Shown: in pieces, positions 55,497-64,000 of the stretch
Position numbering within the stretch: position 1 is the stretch's first letter
Layout: the number at the start of each line of letters is the position of its first letter
Source: Sphingomonas sp. CCH10-B3
GTDB lineage: Bacteria; Pseudomonadota; Alphaproteobacteria; Sphingomonadales; Sphingomonadaceae
Direction of reading: 5' to 3'
Assembly: GCF_001556185.1 (NCBI RefSeq)
Contig: NZ_LSIJ01000030.1
Location: 5,389-69,388, forward strand
DNA: 64,000 bases
Translations under genes and position numbers: made by a program
The notes under the pieces: generated by a model
The model's database searches: none
Seen by the model: only the letters and a program-made list of their open reading frames with translations
Told to the model about the DNA's origin: nothing

Positions 55497-55691
55497 CTTG
55501 TTGGCTGGCTTTTCCTCATTGATCCGCATGACGATCCGGCCATTGACGGGGATCGCATTGAGCGCGAGCGTGAAACCTTTGCTGTCTTTGGTTGCCCATG
55601 CGACGCCGATGTCAGTCCATCGTGCGTTGTCGCCGTCACCGGTTACATTGAACAAGCGGTGGCTCGGGCGGTTTGAGTTTGTGTCAGACAT
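55485..55691 (-). CDS. Small conserved-looking island protein
   Basis: The 68-residue protein (SHRLFNVTGDGDNARWTDIGVAWATKDSKGFTLALNAIPVNGRIVMR) has a compact beta-rich pattern seen in small proteins on alphaproteobacterial mobile elements. The ATG at 55691 follows AAGGAG. It is bounded by a terminator on the 3' side. Function unknown. Confidence 0.65.
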   Translation of the reverse strand: MSDTNSNRPSHRLFNVTGDGDNARWTDIGVAWATKDSKGFTLALNAIPVNGRIVMRINEEKPANKKGS

Positions 55692-55959
55692 TTCAGTTCT
55701 CCTTGGTTTCCACCGAAGGACAATTCCCTCGGCTTCATGGGGAGACTCGTGACCTGACGATGGAGGCGAGGATCAAAGGCTGAGCGCAGCGAACATGCGC
55801 GCGGAGCTGCACAAACGAAGTGCGGAAGCGAGCGGCCTTGATCTGAGACGCGGCTGGTCAAAAACCCATGAATGAATGCCGGTGCGAATGTCCGCTGCTC
55901 GGTGGTGATCGTAGGAGATCATGATCTGACGCATCAAACTGCGCGCGCCATGATCAGAC

Positions 55960-56541
55960 TTACGAATCGCGCGGCGTGCGCTCAGTGGACGTTATCGAAT
56001 TGTGTGCCTCATGCGCCTGCGCTTCAAGCTCGCGAAACTTTTGATCGATCCACTCATCAGTCATGCCAAATCGAAGCCGGAACGGAGCGCAAAAAGCATC
56101 TAGCTCATCATCCGCTGCCTTGAATTCAGCGATTGCCGCTTCGCAGACGTCGATCATCGCTACTCGACCTGATTGAGTGATGAACTGGAGATCGTGGTCG
56201 CGAAAAAAACTATGGGCTAACATGTCGCGAGTGGATTTGGCGGCACGGAGTTTCAAAATTATCTCGGGTGGTAGAATGCATAGACTGTCTAGTGTCTTGA
56301 GCATGTTCCCGAAGGTCTTACCGAACTCACCAACATAGAAATCATCAAATGCGGATTCCCAAGATTCTTTGCTGTTGTGAACCGGTCGCGTCGGTAAAAA
56401 TCGCAAAACAAGCAATGCATTTACGATAGCATGCTCAAGAACCTGAGCCATGTACATGGCAAGCCCATAGCGCGCATATACTTCACGTATAAGCGCGGAT
56501 TCTGGATCACTCACATCCCAAATAGCTTCGAGCCGATTCAT
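55960..56541 (-). CDS. Uncharacterised protein with HEPN-like Arg-His motif
   Basis: The 193-residue, mainly helical protein contains KSTRDMLAHSFF, an R-x4-H pattern like the HEPN ribonuclease motif, after a helix-rich N terminus (VYARYGLAMYMAQVLEHAIVNALL). Whether it is a HEPN nuclease cannot be told from sequence. It has no partner antitoxin adjacent. It is much lower in GC than the chromosome. Confidence 0.55.
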   Translation of the reverse strand: MNRLEAIWDVSDPESALIREVYARYGLAMYMAQVLEHAIVNALLVLRFLPTRPVHNSKESWESAFDDFYVGEFGKTFGNMLKTLDSLCILPPEIILKLRAAKSTRDMLAHSFFRDHDLQFITQSGRVAMIDVCEAAIAEFKAADDELDAFCAPFRLRFGMTDEWIDQKFRELEAQAHEAHNSITSTERTPRDS

Positions 56542-56596
56542 ATCAAAAGTCTAGCACTTCTAGCGTCTTCCTGAAATGTTAGCACGAAACCCGCGC

Positions 56597-56905
56597 TCAA
56601 AAGAGCGCAAGCTGACGTGATGCGGAAGCAGTTTCGCGCCATGCGTGAGTGCGTGACATCTCGTTGATCCACGCTTCGACATAGGCCTCGGGGCCGCCCA
56701 TGTGATCAACATTGCTGCGGTTGATGAAGTGCGAGCGATATCCGGTTTCGGAGATCGGGAGCGGCGCGCGTGCTGGCTTCACACTTTCGACCTCAAGATG
56801 CGCCATTGATTGCCCGTCGTCGAATGAGACGTAATCGGCAATCCAGCGAATTTCGATTTCGATGCCGTTCCAGTTTTTATGAATGATTGCGTAGTCGGTT
56901 TTCAT
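56597..56905 (-). CDS. Uncharacterised island protein
   Basis: The 102-residue protein starts at ATG 56905 after AAAGGAGG. Features are WNGIEIEIRWIADYV and GGPEAYVEAWINEMSR; the fold is unknown. Its upstream region shares a repeated element with ardC (56998-57059 versus 58737-58787), suggesting joint regulation. Longer in-frame upstream sequence is not coding-like. Confidence 0.65.
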   Translation of the reverse strand: MKTDYAIIHKNWNGIEIEIRWIADYVSFDDGQSMAHLEVESVKPARAPLPISETGYRSHFINRSNVDHMGGPEAYVEAWINEMSRTHAWRETASASRQLALF

Positions 56906-56997
56906 GTCTGCCTCCTTTGGCGTTTGGGTTCGTCCGGTGGACGGGGAGGCAAACGGCAGGGTTCGAAGGGGCAGCGTCACCCCAAGGAACGAAGGGG

Positions 56998-57059
56998 GAA
57001 ACGGCCAACACGGGAGCCTGAATGAAATGAGGGCGAATGGATCGGGCAAGCCGTTGACG
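56998..57059 (-). promoter_or_regulatory. Shared leader element, copy 1 (copy 2 at 58737-58787)
   Basis: Copy 1 lies upstream of the 56597-56905 gene and copy 2 upstream of ardC, same strand. Shared blocks are GAAACGGCCAACACGGGAGC (56998-57017) versus GAAACGGGCAACACGGGAGC (58737-58756), then GCGAATGGATCGGGC and CGTTGACG. The gaps between blocks differ. It could be a promoter/operator or an RNA leader. Confidence 0.65.
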
Positions 57060-57223
57060 ATGCACCGGCCCTGCCAACATTCCCGTCATCATCACCGGAT
57101 GATCCCAGGCGCGGGGCAGACAATGAAAAGAGCCGACAAGCGGCCCCACGTTAGAACGGTGTTGAAATCGTTGCTGGAAAGGATCGGGCTATTCGGCAAT
57201 CAGGGTGGTAGGAGAATCATAGA

Positions 57224-57721
57224 ATGCGAAAGCCATCACGCGCTGTTGAACTTGACGACATTATCAGCTCGCAAATCATCGGAGATGATCCGGTTATCGT
57301 CGCACTGGTGTTGAAAACTCATCTCGCGCTCGAAGCATTGTTGATTGAAATGATCCGTCTTTCGCGAACGGATGACAAGATTTACAAGCTAAGCTTTCCT
57401 GACAAAACGAAGTGGCTTGTCGCTGAGGGCGTGATCTCGTCCGACGATGAAGGTGCATTCAATCGCTACAACGATTTCCGAAACGATATCGCGCATATTT
57501 TCGGCCATGTCATTTCGCTGGCCGATGCTTTGAAGCTTGCACGGGAGCTTGAAGCGGATGGCGTCGATTTCTCTGATTCCGCCGGACATTACAGCGAAGA
57601 AGAAGCTGAGGAATATTATGGCGGGACAGAAGGCATCCTCGCCGAGATCGGATGGTGCATTCTTTTTCATGCGGGATACCTTCTGTCCGAGTCAGGCGGA
57701 CGCGATATCAACAGCGCGTGA
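57224..57721 (+). CDS. Uncharacterised protein with HEPN-like Arg-Asn-x-x-Ala-His motif
   Basis: The 165-residue protein has helices LVLKTHLALEALLIEMI and the block FNRYNDFRNDIAHIFGH with RNDIAH, typical of DUF4145/HEPN-type folds, and an acidic C-terminal third. It sits between ardC and the 102-residue gene on the opposite strand. HEPN proteins often act as ribonucleases in phage defence. Function is not proved. Its ATG is preceded by a weak GGTAGGAG. Confidence 0.6.
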   Translation: MRKPSRAVELDDIISSQIIGDDPVIVALVLKTHLALEALLIEMIRLSRTDDKIYKLSFPDKTKWLVAEGVISSDDEGAFNRYNDFRNDIAHIFGHVISLADALKLARELEADGVDFSDSAGHYSEEEAEEYYGGTEGILAEIGWCILFHAGYLLSESGGRDINSA

Positions 57722-57731
57722 GAGAGGCGGC

Positions 57732-58658
57732 CTAAGCCGCCTCTCGTTGTTCGATCTGAGCGATGCTCTTGAGGTATTCGGCAGCCTTGTTCGCAGCACT
57801 CGCCGCCGTAAAGATTGCTTTGCGGTCGCCTTTCAAAATGCGCAGCCAGTGTCCGATATAGTCGGCATGATCGGCGCGTGGTTCTGCCGTGATGCCAAGA
57901 TCACCGCAGAGGAACGCAGCGCCAAGTTCGGCAACCATTTCTTCCATCGCGTATGCATCATCGCCAAAGCGTTCACCGAAGGTCCGCGCGCAACGTGACT
58001 CCGCGCCTGACCAATGGGTCAGCTCGTGCAGCAACGTCGAATACCATCCTTCGGTCGCGGTGCTGGTCTTTGTGCCAACGAAGCGATGACGATCAGGCAT
58101 CGTGATGCTGTCGGTGCTGCGATTGTAGAATGCACGTTCACCTGCAACGGTGATGTTTGCACCCGTGGATGCGATGAGTTCTTCGGCAGCAACGCATGGA
58201 TCGATGCGCTCAATCGACGGTTCGATTGCAGGAATCTCGAAGCCATCAACCTGTGCGACATTGAACACGCGCGATGCACGGGCAACGAAGAACCGATTGC
58301 CGCGATCATCGTCATCGCCGGATGATTGCGTGTCACGCTCATGCGGTTGAAGGTCACGATAGAAAATGATGACGGAAGATTTCTCGCCTTTGCGGACTTG
58401 TGCGCCCTTCTCTTGCCACTGGCGATATGTGCCCCAGATGCCATGATCGAATTGCTGGCAATATGCCGATGCCCAGAGGGCGACGGTGTTGACGCCGCGA
58501 TAGGCGTTCTTGCTTTCGACATTGGTGGGACGTTCGATTGATCCGCCTGCACGATGCCAAGGCATTTGCGGATGCTCGGCTCCGGCTTCGATTGAGGCAA
58601 TGATTTGATCGGTGATAGCTCCGTAAACGTCGAAGCGTTCTTTTGATGAAGTGGTCAT
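57732..58658 (-). CDS. ardC: ArdC-family antirestriction protein
   Basis: The 308-residue protein has an N-terminal ssDNA-binding ArdC domain (FDVYGAITDQIIASIEAG, PWHR, NVESKNAYRGVNT, GIWGTYRQWQEKGAQVRKGEKS) and a C-terminal zincin-like domain with HELTHWSG. Such proteins protect incoming DNA of mobile elements against restriction. The ATG at 58658 follows AAAGGAG. The leader shares the element seen before the 102-residue gene. Confidence 0.92.
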   Translation of the reverse strand: MTTSSKERFDVYGAITDQIIASIEAGAEHPQMPWHRAGGSIERPTNVESKNAYRGVNTVALWASAYCQQFDHGIWGTYRQWQEKGAQVRKGEKSSVIIFYRDLQPHERDTQSSGDDDDRGNRFFVARASRVFNVAQVDGFEIPAIEPSIERIDPCVAAEELIASTGANITVAGERAFYNRSTDSITMPDRHRFVGTKTSTATEGWYSTLLHELTHWSGAESRCARTFGERFGDDAYAMEEMVAELGAAFLCGDLGITAEPRADHADYIGHWLRILKGDRKAIFTAASAANKAAEYLKSIAQIEQREAA

Positions 58659-58873
58659 GTCCTGATCTCCTTTCGCTGTATCCTGAGGACGCGAAGGGAA
58701 CAGGCTGGGGGAAAGTCGGACTGTCAGCCGTAAGGCGAAACGGGCAACACGGGAGCGCAGCGAATGGATCGGGCCGCCCGTTGACGGGACGACGACCTCA
58801 GCCACATTCGCGGATGAAACTCAGGGTGCAGCGAAAAGGGAAGGCAAGTGAAGCAGCAAAGAAAATTCGACCG

Positions 58874-60793
58874 TTAGCTTATCAGACCCATCTCACGCAA
58901 AAATCTGGACGGCTCCTTATTCCAACCAAAAACGCGCCTTGCGTATGTCATCGTCAACGAATCTTCGGTGCGCGTAATTGCCACAAAGCAATTGCGTCGC
59001 TCTTCCTGCATCTCTCGGCTATCAGGCCCTTTCTTGACCGCAGCCCAACTCGGCAACTGATCTTCTACCATGGCGATCAGGTAGACATGCCCAAATTCCA
59101 TCCCCTTAGAGGCATGGATTGTGAAGCAAGGAACGGCACCCTTTGCGGGTGATGGGGCCTTTGATCGCATATCCAGCTCTTGGAGCAGTACGTTGAGCGT
59201 CACATTCTCTTGGCCGAATTGCCCTTCGATCTCGGCTACCAATTCTGACCAAGTTGATTTCTCATCGCTATACTCGGCAAATGGATCATCTGCACCGACG
59301 ACGGTTTCTTGGAGCATCTCAGCCCAGTCGAACGTCAATCTTGTAAATGCGCGGAAATCCAGTTTGTCGGTAAGGGCGGGTATAGCAGATGAGAGAAAGG
59401 CAGAAGTTGGCGCACCAATCTCCGCACGTCCGAAGGCTATATTAGCGAATGCACGAAGGGCGCTTCCTTCGAAGGCTTCCGATGAAGAGATGACATTCGC
59501 GGGGTCGATTTGAAGTCCCTCAAGCGCGTAGAAGGCTTTGCAGAGCCTGCGAGCCTGCTCTCGGTCTTGGGGATTGTTTGCAAGACGCAAGGCAGCGTGA
59601 AGCCACCGCAAAGGTGCACTGACAAATTCATCTTTTCGCATCGCTAGATACGCCGGAACGCCCTGCGCAACGAGCTGGTCGAGTGCACCCTCCAGGGCTT
59701 TGCGGGTACGCGCCAAAACAACGCAACGGGAACGTTCTGGTTCGCTTCGCGATGCTATGTCGCTTGCCACCCATGACACCTCCTCATCAAATGTATTGAA
59801 ACCACCGAACCGAATGGGGTCCCCATCCGCAACGGGTTTGAGGGCTTGCAAGTTCTGCTTATCGTCTGACCTCATCGCATTGTGCGCGATAAGCTTGTTG
59901 GCGATATCGATGACCGCTGGCGGGCAGCGATAGTTTGCGGGCAGTTGCACCAAATTCATACCGAAATCGGAACGAAGCTTGTTAAGTCGTTCTGGACTCG
60001 CCCCGTTCCACTGATAAATGATTTGATCATCATCGGCGACAACAAAGAGATTTTTGCTCTCTTCGCTAATCAGATGTGTGAGTAGATGATACTGCGATAA
60101 ATTAGTGTCTTGAAATTCATCGACGCAGATAAATCTATAAACTCGACGCACCTGCTTGCAGACTGCCGGTATCTCGCGGAATATTCTGACTGACTCAGCA
60201 ATCAGAGTGGGGAAATCGAGACTATTGCAAGCAATTAGATGGCTTCGGTATGCGCCGTAGATGGCTTGGATTGGCTCTTGCTGATCTGACGGCAAAGCCA
60301 TCACCATTCTAGAAACCGAGTCAGACGAGACATCATTTTCGAGCATACGGTTGATAAGCGGCAATAGGCGCTCGCCGCTAAAATTATGATCTTCGCTATC
60401 AAAGTCCGTTTTGGCGATCGCCTCGTCAAGCAATGCGATGCGCTCACCATCCTGCGTGATGATTGTGAAATCGGGTTTCAATCCGATCAGATGACCATGT
60501 TGCCGTAACACGTCGCCTGCGAACGAATGAAAAGTCGTCAGCAAAACACGATTGCCTGAGCCGGGAACGAGCAGTTCGATGCGTTGCCGCATTTCGGCGG
60601 CGGCCTTGTTTGTAAAAGTCAGGGCGAGAATGCGAAAATGCTCAGCGGCCGATTCTTCGATGATACGTGCAATGCGGCTCGTCAAAACCTTCGTTTTGCC
60701 AGAACCTGGTCCTGCTAAAACGAGCAGTGGCCCATCTTGCCAATTGGCTGCTTCCAATTGCCGATCATTTAATGATGATAGGTCTACCATCAA
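58874..60793 (-). CDS. gajB: UvrD/Rep-like helicase, GajB-type Gabija subunit
   Basis: The 639-residue SF1A helicase has motif I AGPGSGKT, Ia LTFTNKAAAEMR, II DEFQDTN, III DDDQIIYQWNGA, V TIHASKGMEFGHV and VI VAITRTEDSL. Its ATG overlaps the upstream OLD nuclease gene by four bases. Class 2 OLD nuclease plus UvrD-like helicase is the Gabija anti-phage pair. The motifs appear intact, so it is probably functional. Confidence 0.9.
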   Translation of the reverse strand: MMVDLSSLNDRQLEAANWQDGPLLVLAGPGSGKTKVLTSRIARIIEESAAEHFRILALTFTNKAAAEMRQRIELLVPGSGNRVLLTTFHSFAGDVLRQHGHLIGLKPDFTIITQDGERIALLDEAIAKTDFDSEDHNFSGERLLPLINRMLENDVSSDSVSRMVMALPSDQQEPIQAIYGAYRSHLIACNSLDFPTLIAESVRIFREIPAVCKQVRRVYRFICVDEFQDTNLSQYHLLTHLISEESKNLFVVADDDQIIYQWNGASPERLNKLRSDFGMNLVQLPANYRCPPAVIDIANKLIAHNAMRSDDKQNLQALKPVADGDPIRFGGFNTFDEEVSWVASDIASRSEPERSRCVVLARTRKALEGALDQLVAQGVPAYLAMRKDEFVSAPLRWLHAALRLANNPQDREQARRLCKAFYALEGLQIDPANVISSSEAFEGSALRAFANIAFGRAEIGAPTSAFLSSAIPALTDKLDFRAFTRLTFDWAEMLQETVVGADDPFAEYSDEKSTWSELVAEIEGQFGQENVTLNVLLQELDMRSKAPSPAKGAVPCFTIHASKGMEFGHVYLIAMVEDQLPSWAAVKKGPDSREMQEERRNCFVAITRTEDSLTMTYARRVFGWNKEPSRFLREMGLIS

Positions 60794-62502
60794 TCACCTT
60801 CCTCGCTCTTAGCGACAGCTAGCTCGATAACCTCTCGGAGATATTGCGGCACACCCGCAGACGCTGGCTTTTCCATTTCGTCTAAAACAGCCGCCACCCG
60901 AGACGGCTTCCCCTTTTTGGGTTGCAGCTTGGTCACGATGTGTTTCCAATATTCGGGCGTACCGACTACGTCGGTAATGGGATTCGAAGCCTGTAGCTGA
61001 GGGGATATGGTGGCGACGTACATCTGACCGTAGCCATTGATTGAAAGATAAGTTTCAATATCCCATGCGGGAATTTGGCGGATATGATCGGTAGCTACCC
61101 GACCGTTCAAAAGGCCTTGAGCAGTAGCAACATAATTATTCCCCGCAGGATCGGCATCGGCGACTACGATCCAATGGATGCCAAATTGGTCTGCCAAGCG
61201 AATGAATGGCTCGACCCCAATCTCGGTGAACTTGAAGCAGCAAACACCGATTCCAAATAGGTCGATTCCACGGATACGGGCCGCTTCTTGAAAAACGGTC
61301 TCATCTGTTTCTCCTTCAACAAGGAGCCAAACCTTTGCGAATAGGAAGCCGCCTCGATGGCGGCGGACATGATGATCTAGCCGTCGGAGGTCTTCGTCCT
61401 CAATCGACCCTTCCTGTAGCTGAAAGATTCTCACTTCGTCGCCAACTCGTCGCAGCCGGCGCAGCGATTTTAGCGAGACGGACGAGAGGAGGTCGCCGGA
61501 ATGAGTTGATATGAGCTTTTGCCCGACAAACCCGCTTAGCATTTGCCCGACCGCGCGGACAGCAGCAGGATGCAGATGGGCTTCAGGTTCTTCCAATGTC
61601 AAAATCGGAACGGCACCTTCGCCGAACTCGCCTATCAACTGGGCATCTAAGAATGCGTCAAACAGGCAAATCACAGCGAGACTCTGCGTGCCCTCACCAT
61701 GCTGTGATAGCGGCAAAGCTGCTCCCGACGAGCCCGATAGCATCACTTGAGTTTTTGAGAGGATGTCAAAGACTCGGTTCGGTAAGGCCTCGATGCTAAC
61801 CGGCTCCGCGCCCCCGCCAAGCGGAACCATCTTTCCTGATTTTGCCAATCGGCTTTTGACTGATTCAAATCCGGTGTGGGCGTCAAGGACCTGCTGGTTC
61901 AGTGCAGCTATGTCCTGCTCGATCTGTTCGCGAAGCTCAGGATCAATTTTTAAGGCTTTGACAAACGGCCCCCAGAATGGGGCACCAGCGCGAAACTCCT
62001 TGGCGGCATCTCGCAAGGCAGCGAGATAGAACGCCGGAATGATCTGCTGGAGCTTGCGAAATGCGTTCGGGTTGGGCGGATATGGATTGCCAGTTGGATC
62101 TAAAAATTCCGAAGAAGTGACAAAAGAATTTGTTGCATCATCGTATGCGCCAGTTACGCGAAGCGTGACGACCTGTAGGCCTTCGGCTGTCAAACCGACA
62201 ATCTTGTCCAGCTGCTGAACCTTCGCGTCGGGCCACTCTCCCTCAACGGTCTCGGAGAATGTAAGTGTGATCTTGATGGGTTGTGCATCGGTTGGCTGAA
62301 TCTCACCGCTTAGGTGGTAATCGTACTCTGAAAATATACCCCCCTTGCGACCAAAGGCGCGGCTCAACACGCTATGAATAGCGGCCATGATAGTGGATTT
62401 GCCGGTGTTGTTTGCGCCGAAAATGACGGTTGTTTCGTCTAGCCGAAGCGACAAAGTCTTGATGCCGCGATAATTCTCGATGTCGAGTTGCCGTATGATC
62501 AT
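60790..62502 (-). CDS. gajA: OLD-family ATPase/TOPRIM nuclease, GajA-type Gabija subunit
   Basis: The 570-residue protein has an N-terminal ABC-like ATPase (Walker A GANNTGKST, signature region LSQHGEGTQS, Walker B ILTLEEPEAHLHP, H-switch STHSGDLL) and a C-terminal TOPRIM domain (LLVEGETDETVF with the catalytic Glu, VVADADPAGN with DxD). In Gabija it nicks phage DNA and works with the helicase GajB. The length matches known GajA (about 570-580). It is coupled by ATGA to the HsdR-like gene upstream and to gajB downstream. Confidence 0.9.
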   Translation of the reverse strand: MIIRQLDIENYRGIKTLSLRLDETTVIFGANNTGKSTIMAAIHSVLSRAFGRKGGIFSEYDYHLSGEIQPTDAQPIKITLTFSETVEGEWPDAKVQQLDKIVGLTAEGLQVVTLRVTGAYDDATNSFVTSSEFLDPTGNPYPPNPNAFRKLQQIIPAFYLAALRDAAKEFRAGAPFWGPFVKALKIDPELREQIEQDIAALNQQVLDAHTGFESVKSRLAKSGKMVPLGGGAEPVSIEALPNRVFDILSKTQVMLSGSSGAALPLSQHGEGTQSLAVICLFDAFLDAQLIGEFGEGAVPILTLEEPEAHLHPAAVRAVGQMLSGFVGQKLISTHSGDLLSSVSLKSLRRLRRVGDEVRIFQLQEGSIEDEDLRRLDHHVRRHRGGFLFAKVWLLVEGETDETVFQEAARIRGIDLFGIGVCCFKFTEIGVEPFIRLADQFGIHWIVVADADPAGNNYVATAQGLLNGRVATDHIRQIPAWDIETYLSINGYGQMYVATISPQLQASNPITDVVGTPEYWKHIVTKLQPKKGKPSRVAAVLDEMEKPASAGVPQYLREVIELAVAKSEEGD

Positions 62503-63785
62503 GCCGCAGCCCTCTCGCGCACATTGTGCAATACCTGAACGATTCTTTGCACATCGGCCTGTGCGAACACACCGCTGACTCCCTGATCGTCAAAATCGGT
62601 GAACGGACTTTCGTATAGACGGCGCGGGTCCATTGCACCGCTTTCTGTTAGGTGATCGACAATTAGGTTGATGAACTCGATCTGGTTGGCGTTCATGTTG
62701 TTGCCCGCCATGAAATCCGCGAATGCCGCCTTTGCCGCATCGCGTTCGAGTCCAACCAGCGATCTGACGAATAGGCCGAGGCCTCCCTTGTCACGCATGT
62801 TTGCGAGGTCATCTTTTGAGGCACCTGCCTCTTCAATCATAATGCGTTCAAGCTCGGCCAAATCTTGCGGTGTGAGCTGCTCGTTGCGACGCAGCTTCTG
62901 AATGGTGATGTGATCGGCGTGCTGTTTCAAGAAGTGGCGCACCTTCATCTGGAAGCGCTCTTTATCGGTTCCCACGCTCACGTCGGGTAGGTCGATTTTG
63001 GTGCCTGCACCGATCTCGTCCTCAAAGTCGGTATAGACGATGTGGCGTTCGTCACCTTCGATCAACTTTATCAACTCGCGTAGGCGGCGGCGCATCTGCT
63101 CTAGCGACCACGCATCAATGTCTTGCCAGTATTCATCGGTCTGCACTTCGAGGATCAATGCCATCTCGGCAGCGACCATTGGTACGTTGCCTAGCGTTTC
63201 CAGCTTGGCAGCAAGCGCCATGACCTTCTCCCTGCAACGGCTGAAAGCCGCTTCGTTGCGAAGCAAGGCGAGCTGGCCAGACAGAACGATGTAATCGAAC
63301 TGTTTTGCGACCGTATCATTGTCTTCAAGCGCGGATGGCAAACCTGCGATGTCGTCGATAAGCGCCTCGCGGTCTTCGGCTGAGAGGTTTTGCCAAGCCT
63401 CTTGCTGCTGGAAATGTTCGACCGAATTGCGCTTCGCGCGGACAAGAAAATTGTCGAGCGTCATCCCGCTCACTTCATTAAACAGGCGCGCGCGAACGTC
63501 GCGGTTGAGATAGCCAAGACCGTCGCTCACGTCCCCTTCAGGCACGTCTTGGATGAAGGATGCCAGTTCCACGCGCGCAGCGAAAAGGCGCTGGCCAAGC
63601 GATTGACCAAGTGCGCCATCCACGAATTTCGGGTTCTGATTGAAGAACTCGAAATTCTGGCAGAAATCGAAAATGAGGAACTGGTCTTTGTGGCGGCCGA
63701 TGCCGAACAAGTCGGGTGACAGACGAGTGCCGCGCCCGATCATCTGCCAGAATTTTGTTTTGGAGCGAACGATCTTGAAAAACAC
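62499..63785 (-). pseudogene. 5'-truncated HsdR-like type I restriction helicase (C-terminal part)
   Basis: The 428-residue frame begins (GTG 63785) inside a type I R-subunit: FFKIVRSKTKFWQMIGRGTRLSPDLFG is helicase motif VI, followed by the EcoEI/HindI-like helical C-terminal domain. The endonuclease domain and helicase motifs I-V are missing, so the 5' end has been lost at about 63790. In-frame sequence reaches back to a stop near 63830 without an ATG. The 3' end still overlaps the gajA start by four bases, so the fragment may still be translated and may couple gajA. No hsdM or hsdS is visible. Confidence 0.8.
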
Positions 63786-64000
63786 AAAATATTTTGGCCA
63801 CTTTTCCCAAACTTTCCCAAGTACGATTATCTACGCTAAATCAGATATTTAAGATGTTCCCCTTTACGATTGTCTCCGCCCATAATACCCTCGAAACGCT
63901 TAAATCTGGAGACAAAATGGAGACAAAGCACCCCCCTGAAATCTTGTTAGCGTCCGCGCTCGTGGTGTAATTTCCGGTGTAGGCGATGGTGTATTCCGGG
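63786..64000. other. Region upstream of the HsdR fragment to the window end
   Basis: No supported gene. A tandem repeat of CTTTTCCCAAA and CTTTCCCAAG (63801-63820) sits at the breakpoint of the HsdR-like gene. A minus-strand open frame (about 63841-63999) enters from the right edge and could be the end of a gene outside the window, but it has no recognisable domain. Confidence 0.4.

Larger units (their letters stand above)
53062..64000. mobile_element. Integrative mobilizable / defence island (left part)
   Basis: From the 3' end of tRNA-Pro to the window end, codon use shifts to lower GC and the content becomes MobC-like protein, relaxase, orphan small proteins, ArdC, Gabija-type nuclease and helicase, and a broken HsdR-like gene. 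No integrase or transfer (type IV secretion) genes are seen, so it is either a mobilizable element or a remnant whose other half lies to the right. The right boundary is unknown. Confidence 0.7.

Noticed and set aside
63841..63999. Minus-strand frame entering from the right edge
   Set aside because: Only about 52 codons are visible with no domain; cannot be called a gene or an integrase from this.

Overview
The window is GC-rich (roughly 65%) chromosomal DNA of an alphaproteobacterium, almost certainly a sphingomonad (Sphingomonas or a close relative). The evidence is the aroA-cmk-rpsA-ihfB cluster beside a TIGR02300/FYDLN-type gene, a large TonB-dependent receptor, an HPr-rel-A cassette, the long DUF3333-type PstA and PstC, and a 5'-to-3' phoR-pstSCAB-phoU-phoB order. 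The first 53 kb is ordinary chromosome. The last 11 kb has lower GC and is an acquired mobilizable/defence island that starts at the 3' end of tRNA-Pro(CGG).

Layout, 1-26 kb: a cut RcnB-like gene. A minus-strand glutaryl-CoA operon (gcdH, GNAT, CaiB/BaiF CoA-transferase, an orphan [2Fe-2S] subunit), with CitE-like and class II aldolase genes divergent from it. A GIY-YIG gene bracketed by inverted repeats. A quinone oxidoreductase. A three-gene cassette with a duplicated uncharacterised domain, one copy fused to a zincin protease (7.6-9.5 kb). A HAD hydrolase, a membrane-anchored alpha/beta hydrolase, nadC, RNase T2 and a peptide-type binding lipoprotein. tRNA-Leu, then ihfB and rpsA, with a class B3 beta-lactamase-like gene inserted opposite to the operon before cmk-aroA. 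tRNA-Ala and a 1,096-residue TonB receptor.

Layout, 26-53 kb: an aspartoacylase-like enzyme and an amidohydrolase; an LplT-like MFS transporter; pgsA-moaD-moaE; a fasciclin protein; the oxyR/ahpC/ahpD peroxide module; a TSUP exporter and cysE; a TetR-type regulator with two palindromic operators facing a DUF4386-like membrane gene; an SDR dehydrogenase; the complete phosphate regulon with a three-repeat Pho box inside the 3' end of phoR; a Tat-signal protein followed by an HPr-rel-A cassette; a ferredoxin-NADP reductase; tRNA-Pro.

Layout, 53-64 kb (island): MobC-like protein and relaxase, several small orphan proteins (two with HEPN-like Arg-His motifs), an ArdC antirestriction protein, and a translationally coupled block made of a 5'-truncated HsdR-like helicase, an OLD-family ATPase/TOPRIM nuclease and a UvrD-like helicase. 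The last two form a Gabija-type anti-phage pair. No integrase is visible, so the right end probably lies outside the window.

Candidates for something new: the duplicated-domain/zincin cassette, the inverted-repeat-bracketed GIY-YIG unit, the Glu-for-His B3 beta-lactamase, the Tat protein next to the HPr-rel-A genes, and the HsdR-remnant/Gabija coupling.
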